This document shows, in pieces, positions 1 through 9,647 of a stretch of 64,000 nt of DNA; position 1 is the stretch's first letter; each line of letters starts with the position of its first letter. Both the position numbers and the translations under genes were made by a program. The stretch lies in assembly GCF_004328665.1 (NCBI RefSeq), contig NZ_CP019770.1:1426001-1490000 (forward strand), given 5' to 3'. The notes beneath the pieces were generated by a model. It searched no databases. It was not told where the DNA came from and saw only the letters and a program-made list of their open reading frames with translations. Source of the DNA: Pseudoalteromonas sp. DL-6 (GTDB lineage Bacteria > Pseudomonadota > Gammaproteobacteria > Enterobacterales > Alteromonadaceae).

Positions 1-89
1 TCTTAACTGATCGGCATTACACTGTATTGTGGCTTTTTTTTATTTTAAAGCATGCTAAATTGGCTGAAATTTATAAATGGAGAACACAG

Positions 90-1106
90 TTGGAATTTTT
101 ATACGAGTACGGTTTGTTTTTTGCTAAAACCATTACCTTTGTTATTGCTATCGCTGTCATTTTGACCTTAATTGTAAGCTCGGCTGTTAAGCCAAAAGCA
201 AAAAAAGGTGAGATAGAAATAGATGACTTATCAGAGCAACTTACCAATATAAAAGAAAGCTTTTTAAATAATACGCTAGGTAAAAAAGAGTTAAAAGCCT
301 ACCAAAAGCAACAAAAACTAGAGCAAAAAAAAGCTGAAAAAGAAGCCCCTAAATCACGACTCTACGTTATTGATTTTAATGGTAGTATGGATGCGCATGA
401 AGTAGAAAGTTTACGCGAAGAAGTGACTGCGATTATTTCAATCGCGGACCCTAAAAAAGATAAAGTGCTAGTTCGTCTTGAAAGCGGTGGTGGCGTGGTA
501 CATGGTTATGGGTTAGCTGCATCACAACTACAGCGGTTTAAGTCAGCTGGTATTGAGTTAACAGTATCGATAGACAAAGTCGCCGCCAGTGGTGGTTATA
601 TGATGGCTTGTGTCGCAGATCATATTATTGCCGCACCGTTTGCAATTGTTGGCTCTATCGGTGTGATTGCACAAATTCCAAACTTTAATAAAATTTTAAA
701 GAAGAATGACGTAGATTTTGAACAAATTACGGCGGGCGAATTTAAACGTACACTCACACTCTTTGGTGAAAATACAGATAAAGCCCGCGAAAAATTCCGC
801 GAAGAGATAGAGCAAACCCATGTGTTATTTAAAACCTTTGTTAGCACGCAGCGCCCAAGTTTGAATATGGATTTAGTGGCCACAGGTGAGCACTGGTTTG
901 CAACACAAGCTATTGAGAAAGGGTTAGTTGATACCATTAAAACCAGTGATGATGCCTTATTAGAGCAGCAACATCAGCATCAAATATACAAGGTGCAATA
1001 CAAAATTAAAAAAGGGCTAAGTGATAAGTTTGCAATAGGACTTAGCCATAGCGTGAATAAAGCAGGTGTGAGCTTAATGTCAAAATTCAAGGCGTTAAAC
1101 CCTTAA
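90..1106 (+). CDS. sohB: SohB-like inner-membrane serine protease (peptidase S49)
   Basis: Membrane-anchored S49 peptidase of the signal-peptide-peptidase class, expected to have its catalytic domain in the periplasm. One N-terminal membrane segment (about residues 10-30) is followed by a charged linker rich in Lys and Gln, then the protease domain. The nucleophile is the Ser of AASGGYM (near residue 167) and the partner Lys lies in TAGEFKRT (near 219), a Ser-Lys dyad. I chose the TTG at 90: GGAG sits 7 bases upstream, and the product then begins like other SohB proteins (LEFLYEYGLFFAK). The reading frame is open back to 27, but that extension is hydrophobic and lacks a ribosome site. At 338 residues the length is typical. 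Identity is quite certain, the start fairly so. Confidence 0.93.
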   Translation: MEFLYEYGLFFAKTITFVIAIAVILTLIVSSAVKPKAKKGEIEIDDLSEQLTNIKESFLNNTLGKKELKAYQKQQKLEQKKAEKEAPKSRLYVIDFNGSMDAHEVESLREEVTAIISIADPKKDKVLVRLESGGGVVHGYGLAASQLQRFKSAGIELTVSIDKVAASGGYMMACVADHIIAAPFAIVGSIGVIAQIPNFNKILKKNDVDFEQITAGEFKRTLTLFGENTDKAREKFREEIEQTHVLFKTFVSTQRPSLNMDLVATGEHWFATQAIEKGLVDTIKTSDDALLEQQHQHQIYKVQYKIKKGLSDKFAIGLSHSVNKAGVSLMSKFKALNP

Positions 1107-1130
1107 TACTTTGATAGCTTATAGACAATA

Positions 1131-1171
1131 AAAAAGCCTTGTTACTTAAAAAGTAGCAAGGCTTTTTTTAT
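1131..1171. terminator. bidirectional intrinsic terminator between sohB and the symporter gene
   Basis: A-rich and T-rich tracts flank an inverted repeat (AGCCTTG.TACTT / AAGTA.CAAGGCT) lying between two convergent genes, so it can end transcripts from both sides. Confidence 0.85.
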
Positions 1172-1189
1172 AACTAACGATAGAAGCTG

Positions 1190-2521
1190 TTAGTCAATTG
1201 ACTTGTGATAGTCTTCTAAATCTTTAGCTGCATTTGGGTCGTTAAAGATATTTTCATCTAGTTCACCCTCACTTTTAGCGACAACACAAGTTACCATACA
1301 GTCACCGGTTACATTTACTGCGGTGCGGGTCATATCAAGTAGTCTATCAACACCTATTATAATTGCTATGCCTTCAACAGGTAGGCCTACTTGGTTTAAT
1401 ACCATAGCCAGCATTATCAAGCCAACGCCAGGAACACCTGCTGTGCCAACCGAGGCAAGCGTTGCTGTTAATATCACCATTAAGTAATCAGAAATAGTTA
1501 AATCAACACTAAATACTTGAGCAATAAATACCGTAGCGACACCTTGCATAATTGCAGTGCCATCCATATTAATGGTTGCGCCTAATGGAATAGTAAATGA
1601 GGCCACTGAGTTATTAGCACCGAGCTTCTTAGTCGCAGTTTCAAGTGTGATAGGCATAGTTGCGCTTGAACTTGAGGTGCTAAAAGCAAATAAACAGGTG
1701 TGCTTCATTTTAGCTAAGAAAGTGAGCGGGTTTAGTCCTGTAAGTATTTTTAGCAGTAGGGTGTAGTTTACGAATGCATGCAATAACAGGGCTAAAACAA
1801 CGACGCCAAAGTACTTAGCTAAGCTTACAATTAAGTTAAGCTCGATAGTAGTAAATAACTTAGCCATTAAGAAGAATACGCCGTAAGGGGCAATATTCAT
1901 TAACAAAGTAACTAGTTTTAAGATAACAGTATTTAAGTCTTCAAATACTGTTGCTACACGTTTACCTGCTTTACCGCTAAGTGCCATTGCGATACCAAAT
2001 AATAAAGCAAACACAATAACTTGTAGCATGTTTCCTTTTGCCATTGCTTCAAATGGGTTGGTAGGGAACATATCAATGATAACACGAGCTAAAGTAGGCG
2101 CTTCTTTTGCGTCGTAGCTTGCTTGAGAGGGTAAACCAATACCTTCACCTGGGTTAAATAGTAGCGCTAGTGTAATTGCCACTGTAATAGCAATTGCTGT
2201 GGTCACCAGATATAAACCAATCGACTTTCCACCTAAACGGCCCAATTTTTTAGGATCGCTTAAACTACAAGTACCACACACAAGGGATACAAATACCAAG
2301 GGAACAACTAGCATTTTTAAACTAGCTATAAATATTTGCCCACCTACATGAAATAGGCCATCAACAAAAAAAGCTTTAATTGGCAAAGAGAATAACCCAA
2401 GAGGGATTAGGTAATCGTCTTCACCAGCTAATATAGCCTGAAATATAAAGCCTACTGCAACACCAAGCACCATACCAATCATGATGCGAGTAGTTAAACT
2501 CATTGAACGGATTTTAGACAT
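1190..2521 (-). CDS. dicarboxylate/amino acid:cation symporter (DAACS family, GltP-like)
   Basis: Secondary transporter that would take up glutamate, aspartate or C4-dicarboxylates with Na+ or H+ across the inner membrane. It is 443 residues long with about eight hydrophobic segments. Family hallmarks are visible: the serine-rich re-entrant loop FSTSSSSATMP, the NMDGTA motif and the C-terminal DRLLDMTRTAVNVTGD motif that binds substrate and cation. It stands alone, convergent with sohB. The intergenic stretch before its start codon is very AT-rich and also serves the divergent lipoprotein gene. The exact substrate cannot be read from sequence; GltP, GltT and DctA subgroups look alike at this level. 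Confidence 0.93.
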   Translation of the reverse strand: MSKIRSMSLTTRIMIGMVLGVAVGFIFQAILAGEDDYLIPLGLFSLPIKAFFVDGLFHVGGQIFIASLKMLVVPLVFVSLVCGTCSLSDPKKLGRLGGKSIGLYLVTTAIAITVAITLALLFNPGEGIGLPSQASYDAKEAPTLARVIIDMFPTNPFEAMAKGNMLQVIVFALLFGIAMALSGKAGKRVATVFEDLNTVILKLVTLLMNIAPYGVFFLMAKLFTTIELNLIVSLAKYFGVVVLALLLHAFVNYTLLLKILTGLNPLTFLAKMKHTCLFAFSTSSSSATMPITLETATKKLGANNSVASFTIPLGATINMDGTAIMQGVATVFIAQVFSVDLTISDYLMVILTATLASVGTAGVPGVGLIMLAMVLNQVGLPVEGIAIIIGVDRLLDMTRTAVNVTGDCMVTCVVAKSEGELDENIFNDPNAAKDLEDYHKSID

Positions 2522-2706
2522 ATTTCCAATCTATTTTTTATAAATTTGGCATAGACTAACAGCATGTAATTTTTTTTACAGAAAAAACGTCAACTTTTTA
2601 AAAATTTTTATCGCAAAAAAGAGTAAAAATCTGAGATTTTAGACTAAGTTATAGGTTAACATTAAGTAAATAAGTTTAACTTAGTAACTGTCCAATGGAG
2701 AAACCT

Positions 2707-5418
2707 ATGCCTTTAAACCGTTTGCTCAGCATTATATTGCTCAGCTCATTACTCATCGCTTGTGGCGGTGGGGGCTCACTTGAGAAAGAAAGTGGAACCG
2801 TTGGCGGTGATACTGGAGGCACCGGTGGTGACGTTGTCGAACAAGCTATTCAAGTTGAGCTTAACTTCGAAGATCGTATTGTTACAGCTGACAATCCGTT
2901 AGAGGTAGTTGCAACGGTAACTGGCAGTGATGGAGAGCCAGTTGTTCGTCAAGAGGTAAGTTTTACCACAACACTTGGCTCTTTCATACCAGCTACAGCA
3001 AGCGCATTAACAGATTCGAGTGGTATAGCAACGATTGAACTTAGCGCCGGCAGCGTTGAAGGAGCAGGAACTATCGTTGCCAGTTATGAAGATGCCACAA
3101 GTAAGCTTGGCTTCTACACTGCGGGTGATGAGCCACAATCTAACGACTCTGTTGCAAATATTGATATCAAGATTTTACAAAACTGTCCTGATAGCTGGTT
3201 AAATATTGACAGAGATTCTATTGAACTTAATCCATCAGACTGTTCTCAAAATAGTAATTTGCTTGGGCAACAAGCCATTGTGTACGCAAAAATCACAAAA
3301 CCTGGAAGCAATACGCCAGCAAGTAATGTATTGGTTCAAGCGACAACCACGCTAGGTATTTTATTACCTGAAAGCTTAACGGCGAAAACAGATGCGTTTG
3401 GTGTTGCTATTTTAAACTTATTGCCTGGCAGCAGTTCAGGTGTAGGTCAAGTTGAGTTAACAGCTGAAGGCGGTGTAGGAAGTGCTTTATTTGAAATTAA
3501 TGCTGTTCAGGTAAATGTCAATTTAAGTGCCGGTATTGCAGCTACTGATGTATTGTCAGCAGGCTCTACCACTATTATTACAGCTGAAATTCTAGACGGT
3601 AGTAATAACCTATTTACCACACCGCTGGAAGTGCAATTTACTTCTGCTTGTGCAGAGGAGTCTACTCCTAAAGCCACTATCGATAATGTAGTAACTAGTA
3701 TTGGTGGGACGGCAAACGCAACCTATAAAGCTGATGGCTGTAATGGTATAGATACGATAACAGCGACTGTGGTGACTGGTGGCAATGTAGCAACAAAAAC
3801 TATAAACATAAATGTTGCTGCGGCTCAAACTGGCTCAATTGCCTTTATGGGCGTGACCAATCAAGTATTAGCTATTAAAGGAGCGGGTGGTCAGACCTTG
3901 ACTGAAAACTCAGAGCTTACCTTTAAGCTCTTAGATGTGAATGGAAATCCAGTGGGTCAAAAGCAAATTGATTTTTCACTTTCACAAAACCCAGGTGGCG
4001 TGTTGCTAGATAGTGCATTTCAGTTTACTAATAACGAAGGATTAGTGACTGTAAATGTCCGTTCGGGAAGAGCTGCTGGTGTTTTATCTGTTATTGCTTC
4101 TCACCAAATTGATAGTGGAGATACTTCACAGAATAGTGTGATCTCTATTGTGTCTAATGACATTACTATTACTACAGGTGTACCTGATCAAGACAGTTTT
4201 ACGCTTGCAGTGCAAACGTTTAATACCGAGTCATTAAATGAAGCCGGAGTGACTACAGATTTAACTGTATTTGCAGCTGATCATTTTAATAATTTTGTTC
4301 CTGATAACACGGCAGTTTATATTGCCAGTGAAGGTGGTGCAGTTGGCACTATTGATGGTCAACAATTTACACCTTTATTACTTTGTCGCACCACAGACGG
4401 TGTGTGTAACGCTCAGTGGCGCAGCCAAAACCCTGTCCCATACCATTACAGCATTTATAATAATTCTGTTGCTGATAAGTGTGACCGCTATTTTGGTCAA
4501 GCTGCTCCTTGTTCTTTAGGTATTAGAGAGTCAGAACTGGACGCAAATGGCAATTTAATTAATTATTTAGATAGCAATGGCGATCCAATAACATTAACTG
4601 ATGCGCCTAATAACGCGCCAATTGATTATCCACTTGGTGGGCGTGTTAGTTTGCTTGCTTATTCTGTGGGTGAAGAGTCGTTTAATGATGTATCTGCCAA
4701 CGGTGAATTTAATCAGAACGAGTTTGACTCAACTTTACAAGATTTGCCTGAAGCCTTTATAGATTTTAACGAAAATGGTGTGTTTGATGGGAATTTACCA
4801 GCACCAACAAACCCTGTGGATTCTAATGGTGGTGAGGATGAATGGTACGTGGAACGCTCAGGGCCATTAAATAATGGTCAGTATGACAGTGGTGATGGAA
4901 TTTATAACGGCTTGTTGTGTAGCGATGAAGCTTTAGCTGCAAATGCGTGTACACGTGAAACTGTTAATGTGCGTGCTCGCTCAGAGTTAGTTATGTCAGG
5001 TAGTACACCTTATATTAGAGCTGTGACGGCTTTAAATGACTGTAGTTTAAGTGATGGTATTCGCTTAGAAGCTTCTGATATGGCAGGTATGTGCGACATA
5101 AACCTTATTGATATTAGCAACTCAACACCTTACAGCGCGATTTCAGTAACCATTTTCTTTAGTGATATTCACAACAACCCAATGCCGGCAGGTACTACTG
5201 TTACTGTAACGGCCGATAATGGTGTATTAAGAGGGTTAACAGATTACACCGTGGTTAATACTGCACAAAAAACGCCAATCTCAGTTTCCGTTAACATTAC
5301 TAAAGAGTCAGAGCCAAATGAGGTTGATTCTGGGTTCTTATACATTGAATTTGAAACGCCCGGTGGTGTGAAAACTCAATATACCGTAATGTCGATTTTA
5401 GACGAACCTAAGGTTTAG
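2707..5418 (+). CDS. large lipoprotein with bacterial Ig-like (Big_1/invasin type) domains
   Basis: Predicted outer-membrane or surface lipoprotein of 903 residues. The signal peptide ends in a lipobox (LLIAC) followed by a Gly-rich tether. The body has repeated Ig-like modules with the Big_1 pattern (TVTGSDGEPVVRQEVSFTTTLG, then TDSSGIATIEL), at least four units from about residue 45 to 500. The C-terminal half has acidic Asp/Asn/Gly runs such as DFNENGVFDG and YDSGDGIYNG that resemble calcium-binding loops, plus several Cys pairs. I start at ATG 2707, seven bases after GGAG at 2696; an ATG four codons earlier overlaps that site. Such proteins usually serve adhesion or surface scaffolding, but no partner gene is adjacent and the function is unknown. 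Confidence 0.85.
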   Translation: MPLNRLLSIILLSSLLIACGGGGSLEKESGTVGGDTGGTGGDVVEQAIQVELNFEDRIVTADNPLEVVATVTGSDGEPVVRQEVSFTTTLGSFIPATASALTDSSGIATIELSAGSVEGAGTIVASYEDATSKLGFYTAGDEPQSNDSVANIDIKILQNCPDSWLNIDRDSIELNPSDCSQNSNLLGQQAIVYAKITKPGSNTPASNVLVQATTTLGILLPESLTAKTDAFGVAILNLLPGSSSGVGQVELTAEGGVGSALFEINAVQVNVNLSAGIAATDVLSAGSTTIITAEILDGSNNLFTTPLEVQFTSACAEESTPKATIDNVVTSIGGTANATYKADGCNGIDTITATVVTGGNVATKTININVAAAQTGSIAFMGVTNQVLAIKGAGGQTLTENSELTFKLLDVNGNPVGQKQIDFSLSQNPGGVLLDSAFQFTNNEGLVTVNVRSGRAAGVLSVIASHQIDSGDTSQNSVISIVSNDITITTGVPDQDSFTLAVQTFNTESLNEAGVTTDLTVFAADHFNNFVPDNTAVYIASEGGAVGTIDGQQFTPLLLCRTTDGVCNAQWRSQNPVPYHYSIYNNSVADKCDRYFGQAAPCSLGIRESELDANGNLINYLDSNGDPITLTDAPNNAPIDYPLGGRVSLLAYSVGEESFNDVSANGEFNQNEFDSTLQDLPEAFIDFNENGVFDGNLPAPTNPVDSNGGEDEWYVERSGPLNNGQYDSGDGIYNGLLCSDEALAANACTRETVNVRARSELVMSGSTPYIRAVTALNDCSLSDGIRLEASDMAGMCDINLIDISNSTPYSAISVTIFFSDIHNNPMPAGTTVTVTADNGVLRGLTDYTVVNTAQKTPISVSVNITKESEPNEVDSGFLYIEFETPGGVKTQYTVMSILDEPKV

Positions 5419-5433
5419 AATATGTGAAGTCTA

Positions 5434-5466
5434 AAAAATGCCAACCAATAAGGTTGGCATTTTTGT
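5434..5466 (+). terminator. intrinsic terminator after the Ig-like lipoprotein gene
   Basis: Perfect 9-bp stem ATGCCAACC / GGTTGGCAT (5438-5446 and 5452-5460) with a five-base loop, A tract before and T tract after. Confidence 0.9.
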
Positions 5467-5671
5467 TTCTATTCTATATATTCCACATCAATTATTCAAA
5501 AAACGCTGGTTTGTTTAAATTAACAACAGAAATTGTTTGTTTATTCAGTAAATACTGAAAAGTTTGTATTAAAAGCTTGTAAGAACTAGTGTTTGTAGAT
5601 ATACCTATAAATATTCGCGCCGCATGAGTCGGCTAAACACATTTAAAAAACTAGGTTAGAAATAGGCAACT

Positions 5672-8380
5672 ATGGGCAAATCGCTAGTAATTGTAGAGTC
5701 ACCTGCTAAGGCTAAAACAATTAATAAATACTTAGGTAATGATTTTATCGTTAAGTCCAGTATTGGACACGTACGAGATTTACCTACATCAGGATCGGGC
5801 AAAAACAAAGTACCAGCAAGCAAAACACCTGCTGAGGTTCGTAAAATGCCACCTGATGAGAAAGCAGCGTATAAACAGCAACGTGACTATTCTAACTTAG
5901 TCGCGCGCATGGGCATCGATCCTGAAAAAGGGTGGGAACCACATTACGAAGTATTGCCGGGTAAAGAAAAGGTTGTTCAAGAATTACAAAAGCTTGCCCA
6001 AAATGCTGATCAAATCTATCTCGCAACGGATTTGGATAGAGAAGGGGAAGCAATTGCTTGGCACCTTCAAGAGCTGATAGGCGGTGAGCCTGAAAAGTAT
6101 AAGCGCGTTGTGTTTAACGAAATCACTAAAAATGCAATTCAACAAGCGTTTGAAACTCCGGGTGAATTGAACACCGATATGGTTTATGCACAGCAGACTC
6201 GTCGTTTCCTAGACCGTGTTGTAGGTTTTATGGTTTCGCCTTTATTGTGGGCTAAAGTTGCACGAGGTTTATCGGCAGGACGAGTTCAATCTGTTGCAGT
6301 GCGGTTATTAGTAGAGCGCGAACGTGAAATTAAAGCGTTTATTCCTGAAGAGTTCTGGGATATTCATGCAGATGTTAAAAATAGCGAGTCTGACTTACGT
6401 TTAGAAGTCACTAAACAAGCAGACAAGCCATTTAAGCCTGTAAATGAAGCACAAGCTACAGCAGCAGTTAAAAGCCTTGAGAATGCCGAATATAAAGTTG
6501 TAAGCGTTGAAGAAAAACCAAGTAAGAGTCGCCCAAGTGCGCCATTTATTACTTCAACCATGCAACAAGCAGCCAGCACTCGACTCGGTTATGGCGTTAA
6601 AAAGACCATGATGCTTGCGCAGCGTCTATATGAAGGCGGTTATATTACCTATATGCGAACCGACTCAACTAATCTATCAAAAGATGCGGTTGAGATGTGT
6701 CGTGAGTATGTAACCAATGAGTTTGGTGCAAAATATTTACCAGCAGATCCAATTAACTACAGTTCAAAAGGCAATGCACAAGAAGCGCATGAAGCAATTC
6801 GTCCTTCTAGCGTATCGGTACTTTCAGGACATGTTGAAGGTGTTGATGCCGATGCGAAAAAGCTTTATGAGCTTATTTGGCGTCAGTTCGTGGCTTGTCA
6901 AATGGTGCCTGCTGAATACGACTTAACCACATTAACCGTTGCCGCCAATGATTTCACATTAAAGGCAAAAGGCCGTGTGCTTCGCTTCGATGGTTGGACT
7001 AAAGTACAGCCAGCAGTGCGTAAAAAGAACGAAGAAGATCAATCGCTTCCTGCTGTTAAGCAAGGTGAAGTTCTCACCTTAGTTGAGCTTGATCCTAAGC
7101 AGCATTTTACCAAGCCGCCAGCACGTTTTAGTGAAGCGAGCTTAGTTAAAGAACTTGAAAAACGTGGTATTGGCCGTCCTTCAACTTACGCGTCTATCAT
7201 TTCGACTATTCAAGATCGTGGCTATGTTCGAGTAGAAAATCGTCGCTTTTTCGCTGAAAAAATGGGTGAAATTGTTACCGATCGCCTAGTTGAAAACTTT
7301 ACTGATTTAATGAACTTCGATTTTACCGCTAAAATGGAAGGTCGTTTAGATGATATCGCCGAAGGCGAGCGTGTTTGGACGCAAGTTCTCGATAAATTTT
7401 ATGCTGATTTCTCAACCCAGTTAAACATTGCTAAAGGCGAACCAGATGAAGGCGGCATGCGTCTTAATCAAATGGTAGAAACCGATATTGACTGTCCAAC
7501 CTGTGGCAGAAAAATGGGCATTCGTACTGCTTCAACAGGCGTATTCTTAGGCTGTACAGGTTATAACCTGCCACCTAAAGAGCGCTGTACTACCACTATG
7601 AATTTAGTGTCGGGTGATGAAGCGGTTGCAGCTGATGTTGAAGACGTTGAAACAGAAACATTAATGCAAATGAAGCGCTGTCCAATTTGTGAAACAGCGA
7701 TGGATTCATACCTTATCGACGAAACCCGTAAACTGCATGTGTGTGGTAATAACCCAGCATGTCAGGGGCATGTTGTTGAAGAGGGTACCTTTAAAATTAA
7801 AGGCTACGACGGCCCTATTATCGAGTGTGATAAATGTGGCGCTGATATGGAGTTAAAATCAGGTCGATTTGGTAAGTATTTTGGTTGTAACAACGATGAA
7901 TGTAAAAACACACGCAAGTTGTTAAAAAATGGCGAAGCTGCGCCACCAAAAGAAGATCCAGTTCATATTCCTGAATTAGAATGTGAAAAGTCTGAAGCCT
8001 ACTTTGTATTACGTGATGGCGCGGCCGGTATTTTCTTAGCAGCAAATACGTTCCCTAAATCACGAGAAACACGCGCTCCTAAAGTAGAAGAGTTACAACG
8101 CTTTAGAGATCGTATTTCGCCTAAGTTTTACTACCTAGCTGATGCACCAGCCAAAGATCCTGATGGCAACCTTGCTGTTGTGCGTTACAGTCGTAAAAAC
8201 AAATCTCAATATGTGATGACTGAGGTTGACGGTAAAGCAACAGGTTGGACGGCTCATTACGAGGGTGGTAAATGGGTAGAAGAGGCGAAGAAAAAAGCTG
8301 CGCCTAAAAAGAAAGCCGCCGCGAAAAAAGCCCCCGCTAAAAGTAAAGCAAAACCAAAAGCTAAAAAAGACGGCGAATAA
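5672..8380 (+). CDS. topA: DNA topoisomerase I (type IA)
   Basis: Relaxes negatively supercoiled DNA by single-strand passage. The Toprim domain is at the N terminus (VESPAKAKT with Glu9; the DLDREGEA motif around residues 120-126). The catalytic Tyr is Tyr327 in [10 protein letters not shown]. Conserved RVQSVAVRL and [11 protein letters not shown] motifs follow. C-terminal zinc ribbons are seen as CPTCGRK..., CPICE... and CDKCGAD..., and the last 35 residues are a Lys/Ala/Pro tail ([15 protein letters not shown]). Length 902 is a little above the E. coli enzyme. It stands alone with its own terminator, and the 250 bp upstream hold no gene. Certain identification. Confidence 0.98.
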   Translation: MGKSLVIVESPAKAKTINKYLGNDFIVKSSIGHVRDLPTSGSGKNKVPASKTPAEVRKMPPDEKAAYKQQRDYSNLVARMGIDPEKGWEPHYEVLPGKEKVVQELQKLAQNADQIYLATDLDREGEAIAWHLQELIGGEPEKYKRVVFNEITKNAIQQAFETPGELNTDMVYAQQTRRFLDRVVGFMVSPLLWAKVARGLSAGRVQSVAVRLLVEREREIKAFIPEEFWDIHADVKNSESDLRLEVTKQADKPFKPVNEAQATAAVKSLENAEYKVVSVEEKPSKSRPSAPFITSTMQQAASTRLGYGVKKTMMLAQRLYEGGYITYMRTDSTNLSKDAVEMCREYVTNEFGAKYLPADPINYSSKGNAQEAHEAIRPSSVSVLSGHVEGVDADAKKLYELIWRQFVACQMVPAEYDLTTLTVAANDFTLKAKGRVLRFDGWTKVQPAVRKKNEEDQSLPAVKQGEVLTLVELDPKQHFTKPPARFSEASLVKELEKRGIGRPSTYASIISTIQDRGYVRVENRRFFAEKMGEIVTDRLVENFTDLMNFDFTAKMEGRLDDIAEGERVWTQVLDKFYADFSTQLNIAKGEPDEGGMRLNQMVETDIDCPTCGRKMGIRTASTGVFLGCTGYNLPPKERCTTTMNLVSGDEAVAADVEDVETETLMQMKRCPICETAMDSYLIDETRKLHVCGNNPACQGHVVEEGTFKIKGYDGPIIECDKCGADMELKSGRFGKYFGCNNDECKNTRKLLKNGEAAPPKEDPVHIPELECEKSEAYFVLRDGAAGIFLAANTFPKSRETRAPKVEELQRFRDRISPKFYYLADAPAKDPDGNLAVVRYSRKNKSQYVMTEVDGKATGWTAHYEGGKWVEEAKKKAAPKKKAAAKKAPAKSKAKPKAKKDGE

Positions 8381-8404
8381 TTAATTATTCACCGCTTTAA
8401 TAAT

Positions 8405-8450
8405 AAAAAAAACCGGAACGCACAGCCTGTGACAGTTCCGGTTTTTTTTT
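8405..8450 (+). terminator. intrinsic terminator of topA
   Basis: Stem AACCGGAAC / GTTCCGGTT (8411-8419 and 8435-8443) followed by a long T run. A-rich on the left, so it may also serve the convergent gene ending at 8547. Confidence 0.9.
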
Positions 8451-8546
8451 GCAAGATTAAACCTATCGCAATGGCGTTTTTAATCTGATTTTTTCTTTCA
8501 GGATTAAAAATGTAACCAATTTAGGTTTGATCCGCTCAATTATTCA

Positions 8547-8789
8547 TTAAATTTTAACAGCAGTGACTTTGTTATAGCCTTCAGATGTTAGTTCATCATT
8601 CACACACTTTAAAACGTAGTTATAAAGCTCTTCATTGCTTACGTCGTCTTCTTTAGCCCAACTAACGCACATTTCTGTGAATTCTTGAATCGTTTCGGCT
8701 GAAGCGTCTGTAGCATCGTTTGCAACAGCATTAGCAGCTGAAAAAACGAAAAAAGGTGCAACGATTAACGCGAGTAATGCTTTATTCAT
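8547..8789 (-). CDS. small exported protein of unknown function
   Basis: 80 residues: a clear signal peptide (MNKALLALIVAPFFVFSAANAVA) and an acidic mature part of about 57 residues with two Cys (EMCVSW and VLKCVN) that could form a disulphide in the periplasm. AGGAA lies 8 bases before the ATG, which supports real translation. It is the only gene between topA and yqhA and is transcribed against both. I do not recognise the family. Small acidic exported proteins of this type are common in Pseudoalteromonas (general recollection, not checked). Confidence 0.75.
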   Translation of the reverse strand: MNKALLALIVAPFFVFSAANAVANDATDASAETIQEFTEMCVSWAKEDDVSNEELYNYVLKCVNDELTSEGYNKVTAVKI

Positions 8790-9032
8790 TTTCTTATTCC
8801 TAAAAATGGAGTAACAATCGAATTATGCATTCAAATAATGTCTGCATAAGACAAGTGTAACCAAGGCAGAACATCTCTGTTGGTAAGTCGATTTTTAATC
8901 ACAATTCACACAAAGGAAAACGAAATATTTTTATCGTCAGGATAAGCGTATTGCGTACCTGTCTCTGGGTTTAAGTTATTGTGTTACAGTTAAATTTAAG
9001 CTAATGTCGCGTTTTAATTTTTAGGTGCCCTT

Positions 9033-9587
9033 ATGTCAGAGCCACACACAAATAATACAAATAAAAAAATACAACCTGTTCATAAAGTAGAGCACGCGCT
9101 TGAGTCGTTTATATTTAAAGGACGCTGGTTACTCGCCCCGTTTTTTGTAGGCCTATTATTTGCAGTGGTTTTACTACTTATAAAGTTTTTTAAACAGCTA
9201 TATTTGATGGGTATCGCGACGTTTACTGCCAGTAATCAGGAGTTATTAGTTGGTATATTAACGTTAGTTGATACTGCTTTGTTAGCAGGTTTGCTGTTGA
9301 TTATTATATTTAGTGGCTACGAAAATTTTGTCTCTAAGCTTAATATTGAAAATCATGAAGACCGCCCTGCATGGATGGGAAAAGTGGGCTTTTCGGGTTT
9401 GAAAATGAAATTGATCAGTGCAATAGTAGCCATTTCAGCCGTTGAGCTACTTAAGGTGTTTATAAGTTCTGCGTCTCATTCTAATGATGAATTACTCTGG
9501 AAAGTGCTGATACACGTTACCTTTGTGGTATCAGGTGTACTATTTGCTTTTACCGATTATTTAAATAGTAAAACAGTTAACCACTAA
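9033..9587 (+). CDS. yqhA: YqhA family inner-membrane protein (UPF0114)
   Basis: 184-residue integral membrane protein with four hydrophobic segments. The opening after a short polar tail, ESFIFKGRWLLAPFFVGL, and the central ENFVSKLNIENHEDRPAWMGKVGFSGLKMK stretch (residues about 107-135) are the hallmarks of the UPF0114/TIGR00645 family. Its biochemical function is unknown. AGGTG lies 6 bases before the ATG. It is a single-gene transcript with a strong terminator immediately after. Family assignment is confident. Confidence 0.9.
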   Translation: MSEPHTNNTNKKIQPVHKVEHALESFIFKGRWLLAPFFVGLLFAVVLLLIKFFKQLYLMGIATFTASNQELLVGILTLVDTALLAGLLLIIIFSGYENFVSKLNIENHEDRPAWMGKVGFSGLKMKLISAIVAISAVELLKVFISSASHSNDELLWKVLIHVTFVVSGVLFAFTDYLNSKTVNH

Positions 9588-9598
9588 AAATTTGCTAT

Positions 9599-9630
9599 AA
9601 AAAACCCGAGCAATGCTCGGGTTTTTTTTA
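9599..9630. terminator. intrinsic terminator between yqhA and the alpha-glucosidase gene
   Basis: Stem AACCCGAGC / GCTCGGGTT (9603-9611 and 9615-9623) with three-base loop, A tract left and T tract right, so it works in both directions between convergent genes. Confidence 0.92.
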
Positions 9631-9647
9631 CGTATAAATGCTAACTA

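Noticed and set aside
27..89. N-terminal extension of sohB
   Set aside because: No ribosome site, and the product would have 21 extra residues not typical of SohB; the TTG at 90 has GGAG before it.
620..937. Long minus-strand frame inside sohB, and similar frames inside intI, edd, gap and secD
   Set aside because: They lie opposite strong genes and have no ribosome site or recognisable motif; they are shadows of the coding strand.
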